DNA of 64,000 nt from Candidatus Puniceispirillum marinum IMCC1322 (lineage in GTDB: Bacteria; Pseudomonadota; Alphaproteobacteria; Puniceispirillales; Puniceispirillaceae): the NCBI RefSeq assembly GCF_000024465.1, contig NC_014010.1, positions 1,364,001 to 1,428,000 on the forward strand, given 5' to 3'. Below the pieces are notes generated by a model. It ran no database searches. It saw only the letters and a program-made list of their open reading frames with translations, and was not told where the DNA came from. This document shows positions 8,461 to 19,400 of the stretch, in pieces. The translations under genes and the position numbers were made by a program. The number at the start of each line of letters is the position of its first letter. The stretch's first letter is position 1.

Positions 8461-10176
8461 TTGACACCTACAAATGTAATGGCAGCAGACGCTGCAACTG
8501 AAAACTTTGCCGACCTTCTAGCTGAAAGTTTTGGCAAAGACACCAATATTGAGGGCTCTGTAGTCCGCGGTTTCGTAGTAGAAATCGAAGGCGACGCGGT
8601 GCTTATTGATGTTGGATTGAAATCCGAAGGCCGCATCCCACTAAAAGAACTTGTTAGCCCCGGACAGGAAGCCGATGTAAAAATTGGCGACGAAATTGAA
8701 GTTTACGTTGAGCGTATGGAAGACCGTAATGGTCAGGCCGTGCTCAGCCGTGACAAGGCACGCCGCGAAGAAGCCTGGAGCGTACTCGAAGCATCATTTG
8801 AGAAGCAAGAGCGTGTTACCGGTATTATCTTTGGCAAGGTCAAAGGCGGCTTTACCGTCGATCTTTCAGGCGCGACCGCCTTTTTGCCAGGTAGTCAGGT
8901 TGATATTCGCCCGGTGCGCGATCTTGGCCCATTGATGGGTTCACCACAGCCATTCCAGATTCTGAAAATTGACCGTCGCCGTGGCAACATCGTTGTATCG
9001 CGTCGGGCGGTTCTGGAAGAGTCTCGCGCCGAAGCCCGCACCGAATTGGTATCCAACCTTCAAGAAGGTCAGGTGTTACAAGGTGTGGTCAAGAATATCA
9101 CTGATTATGGTGCGTTCGTTGATCTTGGCGGCGTTGACGGTCTGCTGCATGTTACCGATATAGCATGGCAGCGTATCAGCCATCCTTCGGAAGCCTTGCA
9201 GATTGGTGAAACCGTTGAAGTACAGGTTATCCGCTTTAATGCAGAAACCCAGCGTATCTCGCTTGGTATGAAGCAGCTTCTGTCTGATCCTTGGGAAAAT
9301 GTCGAAGGCAAATTCCCGATCGGTGCCAAGATGGAAGGCCGCGTTACCAACATCACCGATTATGGTGCCTTTGTTGAGCTTGAAGCTGGCGTCGAAGGTC
9401 TTGTCCATGTCTCCGAAATGAGTTGGACCAAGAAGAATGTTCATCCTGGCAAGATTGTATCAACCAGTCAGCAAGTCGAAGTTATGGTTCTGGACGTTGA
9501 TCTGTCTAAGCGCCGTATTTCACTTGGCCTCAAGCAGTGCACAGGCAACCCGTGGGAAGACCTGAGTACCGCACATCCTGCTGGTTCAGAGATCGAAGGC
9601 GAGATCCGCAACATCACCGAATTTGGTCTGTTTGTTGGTCTTACTGAAGAAATCGACGGCCTTGTGCATCTATCTGATATCAGCTGGGACGTTACGGGTG
9701 AAGCTGCACTTGAAGGCTTCAACAAAGGTGACATGGTCAAAGCCAAGGTTCTGGATATTGATACTGATAAAGAGCGTATCTCGCTTGGAATCAAGCAACT
9801 TACGGATGATCCATTTGCTGGTCAGGCTGACAATTACCGCAAAGGTGAAGTTGTCACATGTATCGTGTCGGCTGTATCCGAAAATGGCCTCGATGTGACA
9901 GTTGGTGATGCCATGACTGGCTTTATCCGCCGGGCTGATCTTAGCCGTGAGCGTAACGAACAGCGTGCTGACCGTTTTGCCGTTGGCGAGAAGGTCGATG
10001 CTGTCGTTACCAATCTTGATAAGAAGTCACGCAAACTGACATTATCGATCAAAGCACGCGAATCTGCCGAAGAAAAACAGGCAATGGCTGACTTTGGTTC
10101 ATCAGATAGCGGCGCAAGCCTTGGTGATATTCTGGGTGCCGCGCTGGCAAAGCGTGATACCACAGACGATAAGTAA
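8461..10176 (+). CDS. rpsA: 30S ribosomal protein S1
   Basis: A 571-residue protein with six S1/OB-fold repeats. Repeat hallmarks are visible as DYGAFVDLGGVDGLLHVTD, DYGAFVELEAGVEGLVHVSE, and EFGLFVGLTEEIDGLVHLSD. S1 binds mRNA at the small subunit and helps start translation. TTG at 8461 has GGAG six bases upstream (8451-8454); the ATG at 8479 lacks a ribosome-binding site and the far-upstream GTG at 8422 falls inside the leader hairpin. TTG is therefore my choice, with 8479 as the alternative (565 residues). Confidence 0.93.
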   Translation: MTPTNVMAADAATENFADLLAESFGKDTNIEGSVVRGFVVEIEGDAVLIDVGLKSEGRIPLKELVSPGQEADVKIGDEIEVYVERMEDRNGQAVLSRDKARREEAWSVLEASFEKQERVTGIIFGKVKGGFTVDLSGATAFLPGSQVDIRPVRDLGPLMGSPQPFQILKIDRRRGNIVVSRRAVLEESRAEARTELVSNLQEGQVLQGVVKNITDYGAFVDLGGVDGLLHVTDIAWQRISHPSEALQIGETVEVQVIRFNAETQRISLGMKQLLSDPWENVEGKFPIGAKMEGRVTNITDYGAFVELEAGVEGLVHVSEMSWTKKNVHPGKIVSTSQQVEVMVLDVDLSKRRISLGLKQCTGNPWEDLSTAHPAGSEIEGEIRNITEFGLFVGLTEEIDGLVHLSDISWDVTGEAALEGFNKGDMVKAKVLDIDTDKERISLGIKQLTDDPFAGQADNYRKGEVVTCIVSAVSENGLDVTVGDAMTGFIRRADLSRERNEQRADRFAVGEKVDAVVTNLDKKSRKLTLSIKARESAEEKQAMADFGSSDSGASLGDILGAALAKRDTTDDK

Positions 10177-10183
10177 AATATGT

Positions 10184-10209
10184 GCGCAGGCGACCCCGGT
10201 TGCCTGCGC
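10184..10209 (+). terminator. Stem-loop after rpsA
   Basis: GCGCAGGCGACC (10184-10195) pairs with GGTTGCCTGCGC (10198-10209) through one G-T wobble, though the tip must open to form a loop. No clear T-run follows, so it may be a weak terminator or an mRNA-stabilising hairpin. Confidence 0.55.
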
Positions 10210-10323
10210 GCTGACTATAATTCCCAATTACAAATTTTGTTTCAAACATGAGTTGACCCCGCGTGAGTGAACAGGCATCCTAACTTAGTTAAAAATGTAT
10301 GTATTAACAATGGAGTGGGTGGC

Positions 10324-10602
10324 GTGACACGGTCTGAACTAATTGCCCGTATGGCAGCAAAAAATCCTGCCTTGTATCACAGAGACATTGAACGTTTAGT
10401 CGGAACAATCCTAGATGAAATAAGTGGCGCTTTGGAACGTGGAGATCGCGTTGAACTTCGTGGCTTTGGCGCCTTTTCGGTTCGTCATCGTAAAGCGCGG
10501 ATAGGCCGAAACCCAAGAACAGGTACAAGCGTACAAGTGGCTGAAAAGAAAGTACCTTTTTTCAAAATGGGCAAGGGAATGCGTGAGCGTCTAAACCGCT
10601 AA
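10324..10602 (+). CDS. ihfB: Integration host factor subunit beta
   Basis: A 92-residue DNABII protein. The DNA-binding beta-arm segment with [10 protein letters not shown] and the preceding [11 protein letters not shown] are diagnostic, and the N-terminal TRSELI is typical of the beta subunit. With the alpha subunit it bends DNA at specific sites. The GTG at 10324 is preferred: GGAG lies eight bases upstream and the length matches the family; the open frame starts at 10267. The place directly after rpsA is conserved across Proteobacteria. Confidence 0.93.
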   Translation: MTRSELIARMAAKNPALYHRDIERLVGTILDEISGALERGDRVELRGFGAFSVRHRKARIGRNPRTGTSVQVAEKKVPFFKMGKGMRERLNR

Positions 10603-10615
10603 TTGGAAGAAGTTC

Positions 10616-10966
10616 ATGAAAATGATTACCCGTTTTCTGTGGGTTGTAATCACCGTCGCAATAGGTTTGTTCGCGGTATCATTTTCAACGTCCAACGCTT
10701 CGCCTGTTGAGCTGGCTTTATGGCCCTTTGATATAACCTTAACCGCGCCAATATGGCTTGTATGTCTCATAAGCCTTGGTATTGGCTTGGCATTGGGCAG
10801 TGCGGTGATCTGGCTTCAGCTTCTTACGATTCGCGCCCGCAAATGGCGTTTACAACAAAATTTCAACAAACTTGAAAAAAAATACGCAGCACTTGTTGAA
10901 ACCCAGACTTCTGAAGCCACATCAGAAATAGCTAACAAAACACCGTTGATGAAAATGGTTGAATAA
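10616..10966 (+). CDS. LapA-domain inner-membrane protein
   Basis: A 116-residue protein with two membrane segments (about residues 5-25 and 43-67) and a cytoplasmic coiled-coil tail, the layout of LapA/YciS (DUF1049). In enterobacteria LapA works with LapB on lipopolysaccharide assembly control. Thirteen bases separate it from ihfB, so it is probably co-transcribed. The family call rests on topology and location. Confidence 0.75.
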   Translation: MKMITRFLWVVITVAIGLFAVSFSTSNASPVELALWPFDITLTAPIWLVCLISLGIGLALGSAVIWLQLLTIRARKWRLQQNFNKLEKKYAALVETQTSEATSEIANKTPLMKMVE

Positions 10967-10990
10967 CCCGAACGACCCAAGGATAGTTTG

Positions 10991-11644
10991 ATGCCGCGTG
11001 CTGATGTAAAAATTTGCGGGATTGCAACAGCCGCTGATTATGATGTCTGCGCCAGAGCTGGCGCGCGCTGGATCGGCATGGTGTTTTTTCCGAAATCATC
11101 AAGGCATCTTTCCCTTGAAGTGGCGGCCGCTCTAGCCAATCACGCAGATAGCTATACAGGTGACCGCCCAGAACGCGTAGCCCTGACCGTGGACATGGCA
11201 GATGATGCGCTAGACGCCGTCATTCAGGCCAGCCGACCTGACTATATCCAGTTACATGGCAATGAAACACCCGATCGTGCCAAAGCCATCAAGGCACGTT
11301 TCAATGTCTCCATCATCAAGGCCTTGCGAATTGGCACGGCATCCGATCTGGATGTCTGTTCCACATGGGACACTATTGCTGACTGGCTGCTTCTTGATGC
11401 CAAATCTGCTAGCAGTGATATGCCAGGTGGCACCGGCCACAGTTTTGACTGGCGTTTGCTGTCCAGCTATAAAGGCATGTCCAACTGGATGCTGGCGGGT
11501 GGGCTGAAACCAGACAATGTTACCGAGGCTATCAGCATGACTGGCGCCCGGGCACTTGATGTATCTTCAGGCGTTGAGTCGGCGCTAGGTAAAAAAGACC
11601 ATGGCCTAATTCGTAGCTTTATTCGCGCAGCAGAAATGGGCTAA
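10991..11644 (+). CDS. trpF: Phosphoribosylanthranilate isomerase
   Basis: A 217-residue TIM barrel that converts phosphoribosylanthranilate to CdRP in tryptophan synthesis. Motifs: KICG near the N-terminus with the catalytic Cys, [22 protein letters not shown] and the phosphate-binding LAGGL. The ATG at 10991 has AAGGA seven bases upstream; the TTG three bases earlier is an alternative. First of trpF-trpB-trpA. Confidence 0.94.
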   Translation: MPRADVKICGIATAADYDVCARAGARWIGMVFFPKSSRHLSLEVAAALANHADSYTGDRPERVALTVDMADDALDAVIQASRPDYIQLHGNETPDRAKAIKARFNVSIIKALRIGTASDLDVCSTWDTIADWLLLDAKSASSDMPGGTGHSFDWRLLSSYKGMSNWMLAGGLKPDNVTEAISMTGARALDVSSGVESALGKKDHGLIRSFIRAAEMG

Positions 11645-11673
11645 AATAGCTGACCACTCAGGAGGCTGGCCAT

Positions 11674-11694
11674 ATGTGCCGGAAAATAAAATGA
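11674..11694 (+). CDS. Six-codon upstream ORF overlapping trpB start
   Basis: The strong ribosome-binding site AGGAGG (11660-11665) is best spaced (eight bases) for the ATG at 11674. That ATG is out of frame with trpB and encodes only MCRKIK before a TGA that overlaps the trpB ATG as ATGA (11691-11694). This could couple trpB initiation to the short ORF. There are no Trp codons, so it is not a classical attenuator peptide. Confidence 0.4.
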   Translation: MCRKIK

Positions 11695-12914
11695 ACGAAG
11701 CAAGTAAGAATTCTTTTCGTAACCAGCCCGATGATGGTGGCCGTTTTGGCATCCATGGTGGACGCTTTGTTGCCGAAACGCTGATGCCGCTGATTTTAGA
11801 GGTTGAAAAGTCATACAATGAATCACGGCAGGATGATTCATTTGCCCGCGAATTACTTTATTATCAGCAACATTATGTTGGCCGTCCAAGTCCACTATAT
11901 TTTGCCGAGCGGCTGACCGCGCATTTTGGTGGCGCAAAACTATATCTAAAGCGCGATGAGCTTAACCATACAGGTGCCCATAAAATCAATAATGTTCTGG
12001 GGCAAGCCTTGCTGGCCAAGCGTATGGGCAAAAAGAAAATTATTGCCGAAACTGGTGCTGGTCAACATGGCGTAGCCACAGCAACTGCCTGCGCACTATT
12101 TGATATGGAATGCGAAGTCTTTATGGGTGAGGAAGATGTTCGCCGTCAAAAGCCTAATGTTGACCGGATGCGTCTGCTGGGCGCTAAAATTCATCCTGTC
12201 ACATCTGGTACCGGCACATTAAAAGACGCCATGAATGAAGCTTTGCGGTTTTGGGTGACCAATGCGGAAACACATTTCTATATTATTGGCACGGTTGCAG
12301 GTCCGCATCCCTATCCCCAAATGGTTCGTGATTTTCAGTCTGTTATCGGCATTGAGGCTCGTACCCAAATTCAGGAAGCCGAAGGGCGGCTACCTGACGC
12401 ACTGATTGCCTGTATTGGCGGCGGATCAAACGCGTTGGGCTTGTTTCATCCGTTTCTGGATGATGAAGATGTAGATATTTATGGTGTGGAAGCGGCTGGC
12501 AAAGGTATTTCATCTGGCCTGCATGCGGCGTCACTAACCGGTGGCACACCAGGTATTCTGCATGGCAACCGCACCTATCTTCTGCAAAATGATGATGGCC
12601 AAATTATTGATGCGCATTCGATTTCTGCTGGCCTCGATTATCCAGGCATTGGGCCTGAACATTCATGGTTGCATGATATAAAACGCGTTAATTATGTCAG
12701 CGCTACCGATGATGAAGCGCTGATAGCATTCCAGCTTTGTTCACGGCTTGAAGGTATTATTCCCGCGCTGGAACCATCACATGCGCTTGCTTTCACAGGC
12801 ACAATGATTGGCGACATGGATAAGGACTCAATCGTAATTCTGAATATGTGTGGACGCGGCGACAAGGATCTTGGTGCCGTACTTCCTATTCTTGAAGAGC
12901 TTGGCAGGCTGTAA
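11691..12914 (+). CDS. trpB: Tryptophan synthase beta chain
   Basis: A 407-residue PLP enzyme that joins indole and serine. The PLP lysine is in HTGAHKINN, the phosphate loop is GGGSNA, and [16 protein letters not shown] is the usual N-terminal signature. Start choice: ATG 11691 has a modest GGAA upstream and an ATGA overlap with a six-codon ORF; GTG at 11676 is in frame and gives 412 residues. trpA follows after 51 bases. Confidence 0.94.
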   Translation: MNEASKNSFRNQPDDGGRFGIHGGRFVAETLMPLILEVEKSYNESRQDDSFARELLYYQQHYVGRPSPLYFAERLTAHFGGAKLYLKRDELNHTGAHKINNVLGQALLAKRMGKKKIIAETGAGQHGVATATACALFDMECEVFMGEEDVRRQKPNVDRMRLLGAKIHPVTSGTGTLKDAMNEALRFWVTNAETHFYIIGTVAGPHPYPQMVRDFQSVIGIEARTQIQEAEGRLPDALIACIGGGSNALGLFHPFLDDEDVDIYGVEAAGKGISSGLHAASLTGGTPGILHGNRTYLLQNDDGQIIDAHSISAGLDYPGIGPEHSWLHDIKRVNYVSATDDEALIAFQLCSRLEGIIPALEPSHALAFTGTMIGDMDKDSIVILNMCGRGDKDLGAVLPILEELGRL

Positions 12915-12965
12915 AGCAATCACCACACATTGCATCGAAGACATAATACGAACAAAGGAATTATA

Positions 12966-13787
12966 ATGACACGTCGTATCGAGACAGCTTTTGCCAAAGC
13001 AAAGTCAGCAGACCGAGGCGTTTTAGGCGTCTTTATCACGGCTGGCGACCCCGACCTTGAAACATCTGAAAAAATATTGCATGCCCTTGCAGATACGGGC
13101 GTTGATTTTATCGAGTTAGGCATGCCTTTTTCTGATCCGATGGCGGATGGTCCGGCCATTCAGGCGGCGTCACTACGGGCTTTGAAAGCTGGTATGAGCT
13201 TGCAAAAGACATTGGCCATGGCCAAACGGTTTCGTGCAAAGAATGCTGACATTCCAATCATTCTGATGGGCTATTACAATCCTATTTATATTTATGGCAA
13301 TGATGTCTTTTTGAAGGATGCTGTCGATGCAGGTGTAGATGGTTTAATTCTGGTTGATCTGCCGCCCGAAGAAGATGAAGAGTTGTGCATTCCCGCAAAA
13401 CAGGCTGGTCTTAGCTTTATCCGACTTGTAACACCAACGACGAATGATAAACGTCTGCCAACGGTTCTGGCCGAGGCCAATGGCTTTGTCTATTATGTAT
13501 CAGTGACAGGCATAACAGGCACCAAAAGTGCCGCTGCTGACTCTATAGACACCGCCTATAAGCGGATTAGCAACCACACAGATTTGCCGATTGTCACAGG
13601 TTTTGGTATCAAGACAGCTAAACAGGCAGCGGAAGTTGCAAAATTGAGTGATGGTGCGGTTGTTGGATCAGCCGTTGTTGATATTATTGCCAGCAATCTT
13701 TCGCAAGATGGTAGCGGTAATGATGATATCGTCCGTAAAGTTGCCGCATTTGTGAGGGAACTTGCAAATGCTGTTAGCGGTAAGTAG
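12966..13787 (+). CDS. trpA: Tryptophan synthase alpha chain
   Basis: A 273-residue TIM barrel that cleaves indole-3-glycerol phosphate to indole. The catalytic Glu is in ELGMPFSDP, the catalytic Asp in GVDGLILVDLP, and the phosphate loop includes GFGI and GSAVV. The ATG at 12966 is chosen for AAGGA about six bases upstream and normal length; the frame is open to 12930. Confidence 0.94.
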   Translation: MTRRIETAFAKAKSADRGVLGVFITAGDPDLETSEKILHALADTGVDFIELGMPFSDPMADGPAIQAASLRALKAGMSLQKTLAMAKRFRAKNADIPIILMGYYNPIYIYGNDVFLKDAVDAGVDGLILVDLPPEEDEELCIPAKQAGLSFIRLVTPTTNDKRLPTVLAEANGFVYYVSVTGITGTKSAAADSIDTAYKRISNHTDLPIVTGFGIKTAKQAAEVAKLSDGAVVGSAVVDIIASNLSQDGSGNDDIVRKVAAFVRELANAVSGK

Positions 13788-13811
13788 TCAGACGACGAAG
13801 GGATGTAAGCG

Positions 13812-14672
13812 ATGAACTGGATTACAAATTCTGTACTCCCCAAAATCAAGGCATGGGTTCAATCAGATGATGTACCCGATAATTTATGGGTAAAATGTAA
13901 AGCCTGCGGGCAGATGATTTTCCATCGCGAATTTGAGCAGGCCTATAATTGTTGCTCTACCTGCGGTTCACACGCGCCTTTACCACCGGAAAGCCGCTTT
14001 GCCATGACTTTTGATGATGGCAAATTCGATATCATCCCCCTACCGCAAATCGTTGATGATCCCCTTAAATTCCGCGATACAAAGAAATACGCTGATCGTT
14101 TGCGTGATACACGTAACCGTACTGGCCTTGATGATGCTATCGCTGTGGGTGTTGGTAAAATCGGGGGCTGTGACACGGTGATGGCTGCCTTTGATTTCCG
14201 CTTCATGGGTGGATCAATGGGGCGCATGGTTGGTAACGGGATTGTGTTGGCCGCGCAAGAAGCTGTAAAACGCAAAGCCGCATTGATCACTGTGCCATCA
14301 ACTGGTGGTGCCCGTATGCAGGAAGGCGTGTTATCACTGATGCAGTTACCGCGTACGATTTCTGCCGTTGATCAGGTGCGTGATGCCAATTTGCCCTATA
14401 TTGTTTTGCTGGCGCATCCAACAACTGGTGGTGTGACGGCCTCTTTTGCTATGCTTGGTGACATTCAGATTGCCGAGCCCGGTGCCATTATCGGTTTTGC
14501 CGGACGCCGCGTCATTGAGGAAACGGTGCGTGAAAAACTGCCTGACGATTTCCAGACTGCGGAATATCTGCAAGAACATGGCATGGTTGACAGTGTCGTT
14601 GCCCGTAGCGAGCAAAGCGCCTATATCGGCCGCATTCTTGGCTTCCTAATGGGAAATAGCAAGGCGGCCTGA
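13812..14672 (+). CDS. accD: Acetyl-CoA carboxylase carboxyltransferase subunit beta
   Basis: A 286-residue AccD with the N-terminal zinc ribbon (CKACG near residue 31 and a second Cys pair near residues 50-53) and the carboxyltransferase fold, seen as TGGARMQEG and TTGGVTASFA. With AccA it transfers CO2 from biotin to acetyl-CoA to make malonyl-CoA. Its TGA overlaps the folC ATG by one base. Confidence 0.95.
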   Translation: MNWITNSVLPKIKAWVQSDDVPDNLWVKCKACGQMIFHREFEQAYNCCSTCGSHAPLPPESRFAMTFDDGKFDIIPLPQIVDDPLKFRDTKKYADRLRDTRNRTGLDDAIAVGVGKIGGCDTVMAAFDFRFMGGSMGRMVGNGIVLAAQEAVKRKAALITVPSTGGARMQEGVLSLMQLPRTISAVDQVRDANLPYIVLLAHPTTGGVTASFAMLGDIQIAEPGAIIGFAGRRVIEETVREKLPDDFQTAEYLQEHGMVDSVVARSEQSAYIGRILGFLMGNSKAA

Positions 14673-16039
14673 TGACCGATATTGATTCTGTTGATCTTGC
14701 GTCCAGCTCAACTGATGGCGAGGATGCACATGATGCTATGCGCGCGCAACATGCGCTTGATCGTCTTGCCGCGCTTCATCCCAAGCTTATTGATCTAGGG
14801 CTTGATCGTACCTTTGCGCTATTAAACCGGTTAGGTAATCCACATCATGCATTGCCTCCAACAATTCATGTGTCAGGTACAAATGGCAAAGGATCCGTCA
14901 TTGCCCATATGCGCGCCATGGCCGAGGGGTGCGGGTTACGCGTTCATGTCTATAGCTCGCCTCACCTATGCCGGTTTAACGAGCGCATCCGGTTAGCCGG
15001 GACATTGATTAGCGATGGCGCATTGGCTGACCTTCTTGAAGAGGTTGAAAATATTAATGGTACTGATGAAGTCACCTTCTTTGAAGTGACCACAGCCGCC
15101 GCGATGCTGGCCTTTTCACAATGTGAAGCAGATTTGTTATTATTGGAAACGGGACTTGGCGGCACTCTGGATTCGACCAATGTTCTGGATAGGCCGCTAG
15201 CCACAATAATCACGCCTATTGCCCGTGATCATGAGCATTTTCTGGGCAATGATGTGGCAACCATTGCATCGCAAAAGGCCGGTATCATGCGGCATAACGT
15301 GCCTTGTTTCAGTGCGCAACAAGATAACGTTGTTGCACAGCAACTGAACGCGCATGCAGAGGAAATTGGCGCCAAGCTTTTTACGGCCAGCATTGATTTT
15401 AACGGGTATAAGGCCGCAGATGGGCGCATTGCCATTACCTATAGCAACACTGATCTGAATGACGGTGCGGTAACCTTGCCCACACCCGGCCTTGCTGGTG
15501 AACATCAGGTTGATAATGCCAGCCTTGCCGCGACGGCGCTTATCCATGCGCTTGGGACAAGCCGCAAATTAGCACCTGTTAAAATTGTTGCCGGCCTGGG
15601 TAATGCCATATGGCCGGGCCGCATACAGAAGCTGGACAAAGGTGATCTGACAACCCTTATGCCAGACCAATCAATATGGCTGGATGGGGCACATAATGCA
15701 CATGGGGCGCAGGCACTGGTGGCCGCGCTTCCCGACCTTCATGATGGGCAATGGACAGTGATTTGCGGCGCGTTGAACACACGTGATCCTGCTGAATTTC
15801 TAGCCCCCATAAGCAAAATTGCAGGACAAGTCCTGACCTTGACGATCCCGGGTCAACCTGCCTCATTAACGGCCGGTGAGCTTGCCGCCTCGGCAACATC
15901 AATTGGGCTATCAGCTTCACCTGCCCGCTCGATACAGGACGCCTTGACAATCGCTGATAACAACCACCCTGTGATTATATGTGGTTCACTTTATCTAGCC
16001 GGGCATATTCTAAACGAAAACAAAACGCTACCTGTCTAA
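14672..16039 (+). CDS. folC: Bifunctional folylpolyglutamate / dihydrofolate synthase
   Basis: A 455-residue Mur-ligase-like ATPase with P-loop GTNGKGSV near residue 71, YSSPHLCRFNERI, ETGLGGTLD and the C-terminal WLDGAHN. It adds glutamate to (dihydro)folates. The N-terminus has about 20 extra Ser/Asp/Ala-rich residues, so the true start may be slightly later; the one-base overlap with accD favours the start given. Confidence 0.93.
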   Translation: MTDIDSVDLASSSTDGEDAHDAMRAQHALDRLAALHPKLIDLGLDRTFALLNRLGNPHHALPPTIHVSGTNGKGSVIAHMRAMAEGCGLRVHVYSSPHLCRFNERIRLAGTLISDGALADLLEEVENINGTDEVTFFEVTTAAAMLAFSQCEADLLLLETGLGGTLDSTNVLDRPLATIITPIARDHEHFLGNDVATIASQKAGIMRHNVPCFSAQQDNVVAQQLNAHAEEIGAKLFTASIDFNGYKAADGRIAITYSNTDLNDGAVTLPTPGLAGEHQVDNASLAATALIHALGTSRKLAPVKIVAGLGNAIWPGRIQKLDKGDLTTLMPDQSIWLDGAHNAHGAQALVAALPDLHDGQWTVICGALNTRDPAEFLAPISKIAGQVLTLTIPGQPASLTAGELAASATSIGLSASPARSIQDALTIADNNHPVIICGSLYLAGHILNENKTLPV

Positions 16040-16075
16040 ACAAGTAGCGTTCATCTGTCTGGAAACGACCAGACA
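16024..16075. terminator. Convergent terminator, folC / trxA
   Basis: Two stem-loops: AACGCTAC (16024-16031) with GTAGCGTT (16044-16051), the first overlapping the folC stop, and TGTCTGG (16056-16062) with CCAGACA (16069-16075) followed by a T-rich stretch. They separate two convergent transcription units. Confidence 0.65.
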
Positions 16076-16104
16076 TTTATTATTCTTGGGTGTAAGCGTG
16101 ATTG

Positions 16105-16425
16105 TTAAATCGACTGCTCAATCCAATTTTCCAATTGTGACTTAGGTAACGCGCCAACTTTTTCGGCCACGACCGCGCCATCTTTAAAAATGAGCAACGT
16201 TGGAATACCACGCACATTATACTGCTGAGGGGTAAGCGGGTTTTCATCAATATTCAATTTGACGATTGAAAGGCTGTCACCTTTATCTTCAGAAATTTCT
16301 TCAAGAGCCGGGCCAATCGCCTTGCATGGGCCACACCATTCTGCCCAGAAATCGACAAGAACCGGCTTGTCAGATTGCAAAACCTGCGTCGAGAAATCAC
16401 TATCAGTCGTCTTTGTTGTCGCCAT
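16105..16425 (-). CDS. trxA: Thioredoxin
   Basis: A 106-residue thioredoxin with the redox motif WCGPC at about residues 31-35, preceded by VDFWAE, and the cis-proline loop RGIPTL. It is the cytoplasmic protein-disulfide reductant. It lies 25 bases after addA, the usual alphaproteobacterial arrangement. Confidence 0.95.
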   Translation of the reverse strand: MATTKTTDSDFSTQVLQSDKPVLVDFWAEWCGPCKAIGPALEEISEDKGDSLSIVKLNIDENPLTPQQYNVRGIPTLLIFKDGAVVAEKVGALPKSQLENWIEQSI

Positions 16426-16450
16426 TGGGTGTTCCTACCTGTGTAACGTG

Positions 16451-19400
16451 CTATGTGAATGAGTTATAAACTGTCTTAATGTCACCAAATATTCGCGCAA
16501 GCGCCAAAGCGCGCATTGACGCTGTTATTTCCTGAAGCCTAGCTGTTTCCGTCCAAATGAGCCAGCACACAATTGGCTTATTAGGAAAAATTTCTCCTAT
16601 CAAAGCCGCATAAAGTGCCATTTGGCGTTGATATGTTTCGGGAGGGGAATCTTCATTCGCAATACCGGTTTTGAAATCTGCAATAATGACGCTGTCATCA
16701 CCGACAAACAGGCGATCAATCTGTCCAGACACACCGCGATCACGCACCATACCAGTCACTGGTACTTCGGCAAGCGCATCAGGGGTAAACAAATTGCCAA
16801 AGCGTGGATCATTCAAAATTGTGAAAACCTCATTTTTAAGCTGCGCACCCTGAGCAGGCGATAGCATATCAACCGTTGCAATCATGCGATCTGCAACAGT
16901 GTTGCGCTGATCCTGAGGTACTGTCGGCAACATCTCAAATAGACGGTGCGCCAGACGTCCCCGGGTCAATGCCATAGCTTGTGTTCGGCTATCTGTTACG
17001 CCAAATCCCAATGGATGCGGCGCATAAAGATTGGCAGGCTCTGATGGTCGCAACGGACGAGCATCAGGTGGTAAATCGGGTGCAGGATGATGAAGCCAGC
17101 TTGTGTCAGCCGGTTCACTGGCTATATCTGGAACGCGCATAGCTGCGTCATCATCAGGCATTGAAGGGAAAACAGAATCAGCCTCTGAAACAGTCTTGGC
17201 GATATGACGCAACACGCCATCCACGTCTTCGACAACGTCTTTATGTTCTGTAAAATATGCCTTTATCCGGCTGTAGGGACTGTTTTCAAGCCAGCGCGAA
17301 TTGCGTTTTTCCCAGCCGCCTATTACCAACCCATCACGGGCTCGCGTTAATGCCACATAAAGGAGGCGGTTATCTTCTTCGGCACGCAGGTCGCTTGCTT
17401 TCTGACGCGCCGTTTCAAGAAATGGTGGCCGCAAATGACTGCCAGCTTCCCAATAGATAAAGCGTTGATCTTCGCCTGTTATCAGCGGGGAATGGGGCAC
17501 GCTATGCCGCAACATATCTGGCAGGATAACGATTGGGGCTTCAAGTCCCTTGGCACCGTGAATGGTCATGACACGCACCTCATCCACATTACCAGCATCC
17601 ATATCGCGCTTTACATCACCGCCACCAGCACGAACCGCTGCCAAAAAGGCTGTTAGCGAAACACCTCCAGACTCTCCATAGCTTTGGGCGACTGCCAGAA
17701 AATGGTCAAGCGCCTCATCAACCGACGAACCAAGACGGGCGCGGAATTTATCGCGGCCACCATCAACAAGAACCTTGCTGAAGAAAGAAAAAACCGACCC
17801 CCCATCAACCAATCTGCACCACTCTTCCAAACGGTCGGCAATACGACCAAGCGGATCATTGCTTCCCAGATAGCGCATAAGCTGTCGGAATAGACTGTGC
17901 GATCCACGGTCATGGGCAAGATCAAACAACTGCGCTTCACTGATGCCAAATAAAGGCGATTTCAATAAGGCGGCAAGCTGTAAATCATCGTCAGGCAAAA
18001 GCGCAACGTCACCCAATGCCAGCAAATCCTGAATTTCAATCTGATCCACAAGCCGCATCCTGTCAGCACCTGCAACGGCAACACCTTGTTCTTGAAGCGC
18101 AACCAGCACCTGCTCAAAGAAAACATCGCGTTTGCGAAGCAGGATGAGGATATCACCAGCCATAATCTTTCTTGGCATATGATCATTGTCCGACGATGGC
18201 AAAGGTCGTTTGCCAATCCAGGATTTTAACGTGCGCGCAAGATGGCTTGCTGCCACAGCAGAGGCGCCTTGCATCGACGCAATATTTGCAGGGGTGAAAC
18301 CTTCTGTCTTTTCCTCATCAACCGGCGCGTCAATGATAGGCCAGACTTCGACAAAACCACCTTTATGACGACGCGCGAGATCATGGCTTACAAAATCCTC
18401 AATACCGTCAAGGTCAGGGATCAAATCATTGACCAAACCAAGAATGGGTGCCGTTGACCGGAACGACACCGATAAAGATAAAGCCCGAAAATCAATCTCA
18501 GCCGCCATCGCCTTATTGCGAAGCAATGTACGGTTCTCGCCAAGCACCTTTGGATCAGCGCCCTGAAATGAATAGATCGATTGTTTAAAGTCACCAACAG
18601 CAAAAACACTGCGCGGTGCGATGTCCATATCTGCAGTGTCCGAAGCAATAGAGCTGGCCGCAACAGGCATATCACTGCCGTCAAAGAATGACTCAACAAG
18701 GCGAAGTAACAAAGTCCATTGCGCGGGACTTGTATCTTGTGCTTCATCGACCAGAACATGACCTATACCATTGTCAAGTTTCCACGCCACCCATTGTGCA
18801 GCTTCGCTTCGGGCAAGCAGACGGTTGGTCACAGCGATCAAATCATCATAATCGAGCAGACCACGACTTTCTTTCAGGCTTTGATAATGACGCTGGAACG
18901 CTGCCCCAAAAATATATAATGCCGTGGTCAACTCGCGGCACCGATCCGTTGCCATCATATGTAAAATGGGGGTCAGAATATCAATGACCGCACGCTGGAC
19001 ATCGACAATGGGAGGATATTCAGCACGGATGTCAGCATTGGACAGGTTCCGGTCAGCACGTGGGCCCTTTGTCGTGAACAGCGCATCAACCAGCAAATTC
19101 AACCTCGCAATGCGCATTTCGTCATCAAGTGCCAACCACGCAAAAAACGCGGCACCACGATCGCGCTGGGTTTCGGTTTTAGCATTCTGTAAAGCCACTG
19201 CCACCGCACGTAAGGCCTCATCATCGATTTTTGCCAATGCCTCTGCAATATGCTGGGTTACAAAATCCGCCTCAGGCATATCAAGATCATCACGGAAATG
19301 TGCCTGTAAGCGGGATAAGGTGTCGATATCGTCAAGCGCAGGCACACGCCGCAAGAACTCGGTGAGAATTTCAGTCGCTTGTCCTTCGGAACTCTGGTTA

